From NCBI GenBank assembly GCA_026394915.1, contig JAPLZS010000005.1, forward strand, positions 1 through 7,419: a stretch of DNA of 7,419 nucleotides, given 5' to 3'. The DNA is from Candidatus Woesearchaeota archaeon (GTDB taxonomy: Archaea > Nanobdellota > Nanobdellia > Woesearchaeales > UBA12501). Below are positions 1-5,760 of this stretch, piece after piece (positions within the stretch are counted from its first letter, which is position 1; every line of letters begins with the position of its first letter). Made by a program: the position numbers and the translations under genes. The notes beneath the pieces are model-generated. The model ran no database searches, had not been told where the DNA came from, and saw only the letters and a list, made by a program, of their open reading frames with translations.

Positions 1-276
1 AGTAACAAGAAAATCAGAATAATCCAGGGTTATGACTCCGCTTTGCGGCCATCTCCACCTCAATCCTGCCTGCATATTTCCAACAGGTATTGATGATTCA
101 CTGAGCGGCCCATACATGAGCATATATCTTGATTCCAGCTCTGCAACAACATTGCCGAGGCCTGTGCAAGAGCAGTCTGTCCTTTTCAATCTCATCCTCA
201 GGCCATAATTAGTGCCTTGCCTAAGATTGCTGATACAAGCAGACCCATAAACATAATTCTGGTGGAATAACTGCAC
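1..276 (-). CDS. Partial hypothetical protein, cut by the window edge
   Basis: I do not recognise this protein. On the minus strand one frame stays open from a TGA at 325-327 to base 1, about 108 codons, while the other five frames are broken by stops. No ATG lies near the beginning. The best start is GTG at 274-276, preceded by GGAG (282-285) with 5 nt spacing, giving 92 visible residues. The product is rich in Gly, Ser and Asn, has a CxC pair (DCSC, about residues 34-37) and one earlier Cys, and shows no obvious signal peptide or membrane helix. The alternating polar/hydrophobic pattern suggests beta structure. A TATA-like TTATAAATA at 381-389 could drive it with a leader of about 80 nt. 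Alternatively it is the remnant of a gene that has lost its N-terminus, since the codons just upstream of GTG also read plausibly. The C-terminus lies outside the window. Confidence 0.5.
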   Translation of the reverse strand, partial: MQLFHQNYVYGSACISNLRQGTNYGLRMRLKRTDCSCTGLGNVVAELESRYMLMYGPLSESSIPVGNMQAGLRWRWPQSGVITLDYSDFLVT

Positions 277-380
277 CGCATCTCCAATAGTAAAATCTTT
301 GCTTAAATTTATCTTTTGAATTTTTCACACCCTGTTCTAATCAACTAAATAATCTTCACTCTTTTTAACAGAATTATGCT

Positions 381-389
381 ATTTATAAT
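381..389 (-). promoter_or_regulatory. Possible TATA box for the partial gene at the left edge
   Basis: On the minus strand the sequence reads TTATAAATA just after the uS7 stop codon. A start of transcription about 26 bp further on (near 358) would give a leader of about 80 nt before the GTG at 276. A second A/T-rich candidate, AAATTTAAG, lies near 302-311, about 30 bp before that GTG. Which is used, if either, cannot be decided here. The 325-395 interval holds nothing else I can identify. Confidence 0.35.
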
Positions 390-395
390 GATTAT

Positions 396-998
396 TTATC
401 TGCTTGCGTCAGCCTGTCTCTCAAGCTCAAGCTTCTTCAATATCGCGTTTGAGTTCTGGCTTGAATTGTAGGCAGCCATTATCTCATCGGTCAATGAGTC
501 TACCATTGATTTCTTCTTGTTGAAGCTTGAATGATAAGCGCCCTGCACCATGAGCTTAAGCGCAAGGTCAACCCTTCTCTGGGGAGCGCACTCAACCGCC
601 TTGGGATACCTTGCTCCGCCGTACTCTATTGTGACAATCTCCTCTCTTGGGCAGGCATTCTCAAGCGCCTTGACAAACACTGCAATAGGATTCAGCTTTG
701 TCCTCCTTTCAAGAGCCTCAAAGACGCTCTCTATTATCTTGTAAGCATTGTGCGATTTTCCTGTTATGTTGCCGGAAGTTGACTTGAAATGTTTCTTACC
801 CTTGTGGCCGGATGACATTATCTTGTTCATAAACCTCTCGACAATGAATGTCTTTGACTTGTTGAACCTGACTCCAAAGTTCTTTCCGCCTGTCCTTGGG
901 ACAAGCCTTGGAGTGAGTGTTATATAATCCCTCAATCCAGCATCATCTACATGGATTTCCTTTGTGCTCCACCTGTTGAATGCCAGTATCTCTGCCAT
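396..998 (-). CDS. rps7: Small ribosomal subunit protein uS7 (archaeal S7)
   Basis: uS7 is a primary 16S rRNA-binding protein. It nucleates assembly of the 30S head and lines the mRNA exit/E-site region. The 200-residue length is usual for archaeal S7, which has an N-terminal extension absent from bacterial S7 (about 156 aa). Diagnostic stretches are KLNPIAVFVKALENACPREE (102-121), then GGARYPKAVECAPQRR (127-142), then VDLALKLMVQGAY (143-155) with the SFNKKK turn. The end ELERQADASR matches the archaeal/eukaryotic C-terminus. The ATG at 996-998 is supported by a Shine-Dalgarno AGGTGG 10 nt upstream. In most archaea uS7 lies in a cluster with uS12, EF-1A and RNA polymerase genes. Here it stands alone, with its own promoter, divergent from ileS. 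No residues look missing. Confidence 0.97.
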   Translation of the reverse strand: MAEILAFNRWSTKEIHVDDAGLRDYITLTPRLVPRTGGKNFGVRFNKSKTFIVERFMNKIMSSGHKGKKHFKSTSGNITGKSHNAYKIIESVFEALERRTKLNPIAVFVKALENACPREEIVTIEYGGARYPKAVECAPQRRVDLALKLMVQGAYHSSFNKKKSMVDSLTDEIMAAYNSSQNSNAILKKLELERQADASR

Positions 999-1008
999 AT
1001 ATCTTATA

Positions 1009-1014
1009 CCACCT
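1009..1014 (-). promoter_or_regulatory. Shine-Dalgarno site of the uS7 gene
   Basis: The minus strand reads AGGTGG ten bases before the uS7 ATG, matching the 16S 3' end. With the TATA box at 1037-1044, transcription would begin near 1014, so the site would sit at the very 5' end of a leader of about 16 nt. Most other genes in this window lack such a site and look leaderless. Confidence 0.6.
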
Positions 1015-1036
1015 GAAAAGAAAGAAAAAGCAGGGG

Positions 1037-1044
1037 TTTATAAA
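1037..1044 (-). promoter_or_regulatory. TATA box of the uS7 gene (palindromic)
   Basis: TTTATAAA lies 38-46 bp upstream of the uS7 ATG, and on the minus strand AAAAC precedes it as a likely BRE. The octamer is a perfect palindrome, so TBP could in principle also orient toward ileS. That would start a rightward transcript near 1067 with a leader of about 108 nt covering both inverted repeats at 1081-1137. The rightward use is inference only. Confidence 0.6.
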
Positions 1045-1080
1045 GTTTTGGTGAGCGAGATTGCATAATTTCATTCCCAA

Positions 1081-1111
1081 AACCTACAAAAATGTACTCA
1101 TTTTTGAGGTT
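1081..1111. repeat. Inverted repeat A upstream of ileS
   Basis: AACCT (1081-1085), one unpaired A, then CAAAAATG (1087-1094) are mirrored across a TACT loop by CATTTTTG (1099-1106) and AGGTT (1107-1111). This makes 13 paired positions with a single bulge. It lies between the divergent uS7 and ileS genes, upstream of the likely ileS TATA box, so it would be a DNA element unless transcription begins further left. Its right arm AGGTT is shared with inverted repeat B, so the two hairpins cannot both form fully. Confidence 0.75.
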
Positions 1112-1137
1112 CTGCGGACATTTTGTCCGCATAACCT
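1107..1137. repeat. Inverted repeat B overlapping the ileS promoter
   Basis: AGGTT (1107-1111), then TGCGGACA (1113-1120), TTT loop, TGTCCGCA (1124-1131) and AACCT (1133-1137) form a stem of 8 + 5 bp with one C/T mismatch between the blocks. The G/C-rich core stands out in an A/T-rich intergenic region. The outer AACCT occupies the BRE position next to the ileS TATA box (1137-1144), so a protein bound to this dyad would collide with TFB/TBP. No T-run follows, so it does not look like an ordinary terminator. It lies between two genes read outward, neither of which would end here. Confidence 0.8.
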
Positions 1138-1144
1138 TTAAAAA
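1137..1144 (+). promoter_or_regulatory. TATA box of ileS with adjacent BRE
   Basis: TTTAAAAA preceded by AACC resembles the AAC(C)TTTAAA pattern before other genes in this window. Its centre is about 34 bp from the ileS ATG, predicting a leader of roughly 8 nt with no Shine-Dalgarno site, so the mRNA would be nearly leaderless. Confidence 0.6.
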
Positions 1145-1174
1145 CCAGACCTTATTCTGTTATATTGATATATA

Positions 1175-4100
1175 ATGCCTAAAGCAAAGAAGAGCAAAAG
1201 AAATACAGCTAAAACGTCCAGTGCAAAGAATGAAGAACTGAAAAAGTCAGTCCCTGGCCCCTATAATTTCAAGGAAGTAGAGGAATCTGTATTAGAATTC
1301 TGGAAAAAGAACAAAGTATATGAGAAGGCCAAGAAAAAGAACAAAGGCAGGAAGACATTCTATTTCCTGGATGGCCCTCCGTACACATCAGGCAAGGTCC
1401 ATATAGGCACTGCATGGAACAAGGCCCTGAAAGATTCTTTCTTAAGATATAAGAGGATGTCTGGCATTGATGTCTGGGACAGGGCAGGATATGACATGCA
1501 TGGCCTTCCTACAGAGCATGCAACTGAGAAGAAGCTTGGCATAAAGAACAAGGATGAGATCCCTAAGTTTGGCGTCGGCAAATTTGTAGAAGAATGCAAA
1601 AAGCTCTCTGTTGAGAACATGGAGCTGATGAATGATGATTTCTCAAGATTGGGCGTATGGATGGATTTCAAGGATGCTTACCAGTCAATAAAAGACGAGT
1701 TCATAGAAGGAGAATGGTGGCTGATAAAGAAAGCGCATGAGAACAAGAGATTATATGAAGGAAGGAAGACAATGCACTGGTGCGCAAGCTGCGCAACAGC
1801 GCTTGCAAAGCATGAATTAGAATATAAGGAGATAAAAGACAATTCAATTTTCTTCAAATTTAAGGTATCTGGCTCAAAGAATGAATATCTCATAGTGTGG
1901 ACAACGACTCCATGGACACTTGCATTCAATCTCGCAGTCATGGTGAATCCAGAGCTTGATTATGTTAGGGCAAAAGTCGATGATGAAGTCTGGATACTAT
2001 CAAAGGCATTGGCAGGGCCTGTTGTGCATGCTGTCGCTGAAAAGGAGATGGAGATAATCAAAGAGATGAAAGGAGAGGAATTGAAAGGAATAAGATATGA
2101 CCATCCGTGGCTTGATGACATCCCTGCACTGAAAGAATTGAAAGAGAAGAACGACAAAGTTCATACAGTTGTCCTGAGCAAGGAATATGTTGACACAAGC
2201 GCAGGAACCGGATTGGTCCATTGCGCTCCTGGCTGCGGCCCAGAGGATTATGAAGTCGGTTACAGGGAAGGCCTGCCTGCTTTCAATAATATAGATGAGC
2301 AGGGAAGATTCCCAGAAGAGATGGGCAGATTCAATGGGCTTATTGCAAAGAAAGACGATCCTGAATTCATAGAAGCATTGAAAGAGAAAGGAAGCCTTAT
2401 AGCAGTAACGCCAGTTGAGCATGATTATGCTCACTGCTGGAGATGCCATCATCCGGTTGTTTTCAGGACAACACCCCAGTGGTTCTTCAGGATAGAAGAC
2501 CTGAAGGAAAAGATGAAGGGGCTCAACAAGGAGATACCCTGGGTTCCTGACTGGGCAGGGAACAGGCAGTTCAATTCATGGCTTGATAATCTCAGGGATA
2601 ATTCAATCACAAAGCAGAGGTTCTGGGGAACTCCATTGCCTGTATGGAAATGCGGAACAGAAGGCAGCGCAGGAAAAGAAGGCGAAAAAGGCTGCGGAAA
2701 TTATGTTGTTGTAGGAACAAAAGCAGAGCTGAAGAAGCTTGCAGGAAAGCTTCCAAAAGATCTGCACAAGCCATGGATCGATGAGATCACAATCAAATGC
2801 AGCAGGTGTGGAAAGCAGATGAAGAGGATACCTGACATACTTGATGTCTGGGTCGATGCAGGATGCACATCATGGATATGCCTGGGCTATCCCCAGAAAA
2901 AGGATCTTTTTGAGAAGATGTTTCCAGCTGATTTCATACTTGAAGGAAAGGACCAGATAAGAGGATGGTTCAATCTGCTTTTTGTGGCATCAATGGTGTC
3001 AATGGGAAAGCCGAGTTTCAAGGCAGTGTACATGCACGGGTTTGTGAATGATGCTCAGGGAAGGAAGATGTCAAAGAGCCTTGGAAACTATATACTTCCC
3101 CAGGAAGTCGTTGAGAAATATGGTGCAGACTCCTTCAGGTATTATTTAATAGGCGGAGCAAATGCAGGCAATGACCTGAATTATAATCTTGAGGATGTCA
3201 AGATAAAGCACAAGAACTTAGGGGTGTTGTGGAATCTGAAGAATTTCCTTGTTGACATGAAAAGGCAGGGAATAAAGCTTGTGAAAGCTCCAAAGATGTC
3301 GATTGAAGAGAAATATATCATATCCAGATTGAATTCAGCAATAAAGAATGCAACAGAGAAATTCGAAAGATATAATCTTGATGAGACTCCTCTGATTGTA
3401 GAATCACTTTTCCTGGATCTCAGCAGGACATACATACAGCTTGCAAGGGACAAGCTCTCTCTTGGATCAAAAGAGGACAAGGAAGCAGTCATGTACTGCG
3501 TCTATCATGTCATGCTAGAGACAATTAAATTATTGGCTCCGATCTGCCCTTTCATAACAGAGAGGATCTACCATGATCTCAAGGATGAGTTTGGGTTGAA
3601 AGAAGAGAGTGTCCATTATCTTGCATGGCCAAAAGCAGATTCCAAGATGATAAATGAGAAGCTTGAGGCTAATTTTGACATCGCAAACAGCATATTGCAG
3701 TCAATACTTGGCGCAAGAGAGAAGTCCCAGCTTGGATTGAGATGGCCTCTCAAGAAAGCCACCATTGTCACGAAGAAAGAAGAGGTAGGAGCAGCTGTCA
3801 AGCAGCTTGAAGATATAATCAAAGTGCAGGCAAACATAAAATCCCTTGAAGTCAAGGATTCGATGCCCGGCCTGAAGAGGACAATAAGGGCAGACTACGG
3901 CAAGATTGGCCCCCAGTTCGGCTCTGACTCTCCGATAATAATCGCAAATTTCTCAATGATGCCTGCAGAGGCGATACTGAAGAAGATAGAGGAGCAGGGA
4001 TATTATGATCTCAGGGTGGATAGCAAGACATACAGGCTGAAAAAAGAGCATATGCTGATCGAGAAGAACCTTCCGAAGGCAGTGTTCGAGGCAGAGTTCA

Positions 4101-4414
4101 GATACGGAGAGATCTACATCGATCTGGAGAGGACAAAAGAATTAGAAGCAGAGGGCTTTGCAAGGGAGATAATGAGGCATGTGCAGCAGATGAGAAAGAA
4201 TGCAGGCATGCAGAAGAGCGACAGGATAGAATTGTTTGTTGCAGTCGATGCAGAGCTTGACAATATGCTCAAGCTATGGCATGATCCTATAATGGAGAAA
4301 GTAGGCGCAGATGAAATATTGATCACGACTGTAAGGCCTGCAAGAGACTATCCTAACCAGACTGAGATAAAGATAAAAGGAAGGAATGTGTTTGCTGGGA
4401 TAGAGAAAGTCTGA
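1175..4414 (+). CDS. ileS: Isoleucyl-tRNA synthetase (class Ia)
   Basis: This cytoplasmic enzyme activates isoleucine with ATP, charges tRNA-Ile, and hydrolyses mischarged Val-tRNA-Ile. It has 1079 residues, near the usual archaeal length. The class I signatures are HIGT (76-79) and KMSKS (631-635) within HGFVNDAQGRKMSKSLGN. The GYDMHGLPTE stretch (105-114) and the WGTPLPVW stretch (484-491) favour IleRS over ValRS or LeuRS. The CP1 editing domain shows WTTTPWT (242-248) and GTGLVHCAPGCGPED (344-358), including the conserved Asp358. Cys pairs C203/C206 and C421/C424 form one likely zinc site. C493, C507, C542 and C545 could form a second. Residues about 680-870 look like the helical anticodon-binding domain, followed by a long C-terminal region. 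The first 25 residues are a Lys/Ser/Thr-rich extension ahead of the usual start near KEVEESVLEFW. No Shine-Dalgarno site precedes the ATG. The stop is followed by a convergent gene. Confidence 0.97.
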   Translation: MPKAKKSKRNTAKTSSAKNEELKKSVPGPYNFKEVEESVLEFWKKNKVYEKAKKKNKGRKTFYFLDGPPYTSGKVHIGTAWNKALKDSFLRYKRMSGIDVWDRAGYDMHGLPTEHATEKKLGIKNKDEIPKFGVGKFVEECKKLSVENMELMNDDFSRLGVWMDFKDAYQSIKDEFIEGEWWLIKKAHENKRLYEGRKTMHWCASCATALAKHELEYKEIKDNSIFFKFKVSGSKNEYLIVWTTTPWTLAFNLAVMVNPELDYVRAKVDDEVWILSKALAGPVVHAVAEKEMEIIKEMKGEELKGIRYDHPWLDDIPALKELKEKNDKVHTVVLSKEYVDTSAGTGLVHCAPGCGPEDYEVGYREGLPAFNNIDEQGRFPEEMGRFNGLIAKKDDPEFIEALKEKGSLIAVTPVEHDYAHCWRCHHPVVFRTTPQWFFRIEDLKEKMKGLNKEIPWVPDWAGNRQFNSWLDNLRDNSITKQRFWGTPLPVWKCGTEGSAGKEGEKGCGNYVVVGTKAELKKLAGKLPKDLHKPWIDEITIKCSRCGKQMKRIPDILDVWVDAGCTSWICLGYPQKKDLFEKMFPADFILEGKDQIRGWFNLLFVASMVSMGKPSFKAVYMHGFVNDAQGRKMSKSLGNYILPQEVVEKYGADSFRYYLIGGANAGNDLNYNLEDVKIKHKNLGVLWNLKNFLVDMKRQGIKLVKAPKMSIEEKYIISRLNSAIKNATEKFERYNLDETPLIVESLFLDLSRTYIQLARDKLSLGSKEDKEAVMYCVYHVMLETIKLLAPICPFITERIYHDLKDEFGLKEESVHYLAWPKADSKMINEKLEANFDIANSILQSILGAREKSQLGLRWPLKKATIVTKKEEVGAAVKQLEDIIKVQANIKSLEVKDSMPGLKRTIRADYGKIGPQFGSDSPIIIANFSMMPAEAILKKIEEQGYYDLRVDSKTYRLKKEHMLIEKNLPKAVFEAEFRYGEIYIDLERTKELEAEGFAREIMRHVQQMRKNAGMQKSDRIELFVAVDAELDNMLKLWHDPIMEKVGADEILITTVRPARDYPNQTEIKIKGRNVFAGIEKV

Positions 4415-4427
4415 TTATCCCATATCA

Positions 4428-4471
4428 TTTCTATATTTTTCATTCCAGAATTAAAATATGAAACTCTTTTT
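4428..4471 (+). terminator. AU-rich hairpin plus T-run after ileS
   Basis: TTTC (4428-4431), ATATTTT (4433-4439) and ATTC (4442-4445) are mirrored by GAAT (4448-4451), AAAATAT (4453-4459) and GAAA (4460-4463), with small bulges. CTC and then T5 (4467-4471) follow. It sits between convergent genes 13 bp after the ileS stop, so a termination role for ileS is likely. On the minus strand no T-run follows the stem, so it looks one-sided. Confidence 0.5.
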
Positions 4472-4477
4472 GATTGT

Positions 4478-5254
4478 TCATTTCCACATCTTGTTCAGCA
4501 CATCGACTGTATAAAGTATTATCGCATGGGCCTGGTTCTTTGACGGGACGAATGCCTCCTGCTTCTTGTGCACTGAGAATATCCTCACGTTGTTTATAAG
4601 GTGGATCTGCTGCGTGAGCGCAGGATCAATGTCAATGTTCTTCTCCTTCAGTTTTGCAATTAGGTTGCCAAGGCCTATTCCTGGATTCTTCTCAAGTATG
4701 TCCTGGCCTGTTGCCTCATAATATTTCCTGTGCAGGCAGGTCTCAAGGACCCTTCCGCAGAGTATTGTAGCGCTCCTGTAAACTCCTGCATTGAAGCATT
4801 TCTCTATCTCAGAGAGGTCTGCTGCAACATCGCTCTTTATCTCGGCTGGAAGCAAAGGGGCCTTCAATGATATTCCGTTCACATCAATCTTTTTTGGAAT
4901 GGACAATCTTGATGAGATCTCGCTGATCCTTGAAAGGGAATCCTTTATTCTCTTGAAGTCTGACCTGTTCTCTGACCTGCTCTTCTCAATATCTTTCCAC
5001 AATATCAGCAGCTCAAGAGCAGCGTCCTGGCCTTTGCATTCAGAAGCGATGTTTGCTATTTCTTTCTTCAATTCATTGAAGCAGCCTTCAAAAGAGTTCA
5101 GGTAATAGCTGTTCTTCTTCTCCTTAAAACTATAAATGTTGCTTGCCTTGCTGTCTTTTTTGGTTGTGTTTGAGATAGAGACATCAAGCCCTTTCTTGCT
5201 TATCTCGCCTATTGCATCATCCAGTCTTTTTATCTTTGTGTTTATATCAGGCAT
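4478..5254 (-). CDS. DUF4145/HEPN-like C-terminal domain protein
   Basis: The 258-residue product is soluble by inspection, with no membrane helix or signal peptide. Residues about 1-120 are charged and helix-prone, probably coiled coil around 52-115. Residues about 143-258 resemble DUF4145, a HEPN-type helical fold. The pieces are EIEKCFNAGVYRSATILCGRVLE (149-171), a GIGLGNLIAKLKEKNID middle (192-208), then NNVRIFSVHK (221-230) and a final helix. R224 and H229 have the R-x4-H spacing of the HEPN family, where such residues form the RNase active site in active members. Whether this one is catalytic is unknown. No nucleotidyltransferase partner or restriction subunit is adjacent. The ATG is at 5252-5254 with a TATA box about 26 bp upstream, so a leaderless mRNA is likely. 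It is convergent with ileS. The family call rests on pattern recognition only. Confidence 0.75.
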   Translation of the reverse strand: MPDINTKIKRLDDAIGEISKKGLDVSISNTTKKDSKASNIYSFKEKKNSYYLNSFEGCFNELKKEIANIASECKGQDAALELLILWKDIEKSRSENRSDFKRIKDSLSRISEISSRLSIPKKIDVNGISLKAPLLPAEIKSDVAADLSEIEKCFNAGVYRSATILCGRVLETCLHRKYYEATGQDILEKNPGIGLGNLIAKLKEKNIDIDPALTQQIHLINNVRIFSVHKKQEAFVPSKNQAHAIILYTVDVLNKMWK

Positions 5255-5275
5255 AGGAAAAAATAAAGAACAGAG

Positions 5276-5285
5276 TTATAAAAAT
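5276..5285 (-). promoter_or_regulatory. TATA box of the DUF4145-like gene
   Basis: On the minus strand ATTTTTATAA is centred about 26 bp before the ATG at 5254, placing the transcription start on or next to the start codon. No Shine-Dalgarno site lies between. The neighbouring upstream gene points the same way but ends 81 bp away, so this gene can be transcribed independently. Confidence 0.6.
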
Positions 5286-5335
5286 ATTGTCATTACATTT
5301 TGTTATATCACCCATACCATATACTATCTGACAAT

Positions 5336-5527
5336 CTATCTCTTCTTTGACAAAGCATCAATCTTTGCCTCTATCCTCCTGAGCTGGGCATCTGTTGTGT
5401 CTATCAGCCTTCTCAGGTGCACATATACGTTCTTTATGTACATAGAAAGGAATACATAGACTAAAACTATAACGATAGATATCACTATAAAACTTACCAG
5501 ACTATAGAAATACATTGCTTCTACCAT
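5336..5527 (-). CDS. Small single-pass membrane protein
   Basis: I do not recognise a family. The 63-residue product has one strong hydrophobic helix, about residues 7-31 (rich in Ile, Val, Phe and Tyr), then VHLRRLIDTTDAQLRRIEAKIDALSKKR, a charged amphipathic helix with heptad-like Leu/Ile spacing suited to a short coiled coil. The Lys/Arg-rich end favours a cytoplasmic C-terminus. Support for it being real is a strong Shine-Dalgarno GAGGTG with 4 nt spacing to the ATG, a TATA box further upstream, and a composition (membrane helix plus coiled coil) unlike a random frame. A second in-frame ATG at codon 5 is less well placed. It may be an oligomeric anchor or a partner of a larger complex, but nothing nearby shows which. 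Confidence 0.75.
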   Translation of the reverse strand: MVEAMYFYSLVSFIVISIVIVLVYVFLSMYIKNVYVHLRRLIDTTDAQLRRIEAKIDALSKKR

Positions 5528-5531
5528 TTTG

Positions 5532-5537
5532 CACCTC
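5532..5537 (-). promoter_or_regulatory. Shine-Dalgarno site of the 63-residue membrane protein gene
   Basis: The minus strand reads AGAGGTG, then CAAA, then ATG. This is the best ribosome binding site in the window, and it fixes the start at 5527. Confidence 0.7.
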
Positions 5538-5572
5538 TTTTCTTTGTTTATTATGCTCTTTTTTGTTAATTG

Positions 5573-5580
5573 CTATATAA
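5573..5580 (-). promoter_or_regulatory. TATA box candidate for the small membrane protein gene
   Basis: TTATATAG on the minus strand would start transcription near 5550, giving a leader of about 23 nt that keeps the Shine-Dalgarno site. The palindrome TATTTAAATA at 5601-5610 is an alternative, with a leader of about 50 nt. Confidence 0.45.
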
Positions 5581-5600
5581 TGGATATACAAAACAAAACC

Positions 5601-5610
5601 TATTTAAATA
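5601..5610. promoter_or_regulatory. Palindromic TATA-like element TATTTAAATA
   Basis: This perfect 10-bp palindrome is flanked on the plus strand by AAAACC, which matches the BRE-like bases before other promoters here. It could serve a rightward transcript starting near 5632, a leftward one starting near 5579, or both. Confidence 0.45.
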
Positions 5611-5714
5611 GTTTGTTGAAAGCTACAATAATCCTCTCAAAAACCAGTTCCAGAGAACTTTTATCAAAACCTTTAATCTTCCACTAGACATTGTGGTTTC
5701 TGCGAATAATAGGG

Positions 5715-5742
5715 GTGCAGAGCCTGTAAACAGGTTTTGCAC
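5715..5742 (+). repeat. 28-nt hairpin / operator-like dyad
   Basis: GTGCAGAGCCTG (5715-5726) pairs with CAGGTTTTGCAC (5731-5742) around a TAAA loop. As + strand RNA the 12-bp stem is unbroken, because its two imperfect positions are G-U pairs. As - strand RNA they become A-C mismatches, which favours a + strand RNA. The core CCTGTAAACAGG is also a near-perfect DNA dyad, with outer arms GTGCA/TGCAC about two helical turns apart, so a dimeric regulator could bind it. Its centre is about 50 bp upstream of the TATA box at 5775. Confidence 0.75.
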
Positions 5743-5744
5743 AA

Positions 5745-5760
5745 ACACTGGACACTGGAC
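5745..5760. repeat. Tandem heptamer ACACTGG x2
   Basis: ACACTGG is repeated twice head to tail and followed by AC. It lies directly between the hairpin at 5715-5742 and the promoter of the regulator gene. A short direct repeat GAGGT also flanks the TATA box (5771-5775 and 5784-5788). Confidence 0.6.

Noticed and set aside
202..285. Minus-strand 27-codon frame starting ATG at 283 with a signal-like end
   Set aside because: It is very short, overlaps the longer open frame, and the ATG lies in the likely ribosome binding region of that frame.
531..782. Plus-strand open frame of 83 codons
   Set aside because: It lies wholly opposite the uS7 gene, whose protein is unmistakable. The overlapping frame at 550-744 is rejected for the same reason.
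1107..1137. Inverted repeat B as an intrinsic terminator
   Set aside because: The flanking genes are divergent, so no known transcript should end here, and no T-run follows the stem on either strand.
2000..2452. Minus-strand open frame of 150 codons inside ileS
   Set aside because: It is opposite conserved IleRS editing-domain sequence, its translation is low in charge patterning and rich in Phe/Ser/Cys, and no promoter or ribosome binding site precedes it. Other minus frames inside ileS are treated likewise.
5136..5459. Plus-strand open frame of 107 codons with a hydrophobic stretch
   Set aside because: It spans parts of two well-supported minus-strand genes and their spacer, and its hydrophobic look comes from reading A/T-rich antisense sequence.
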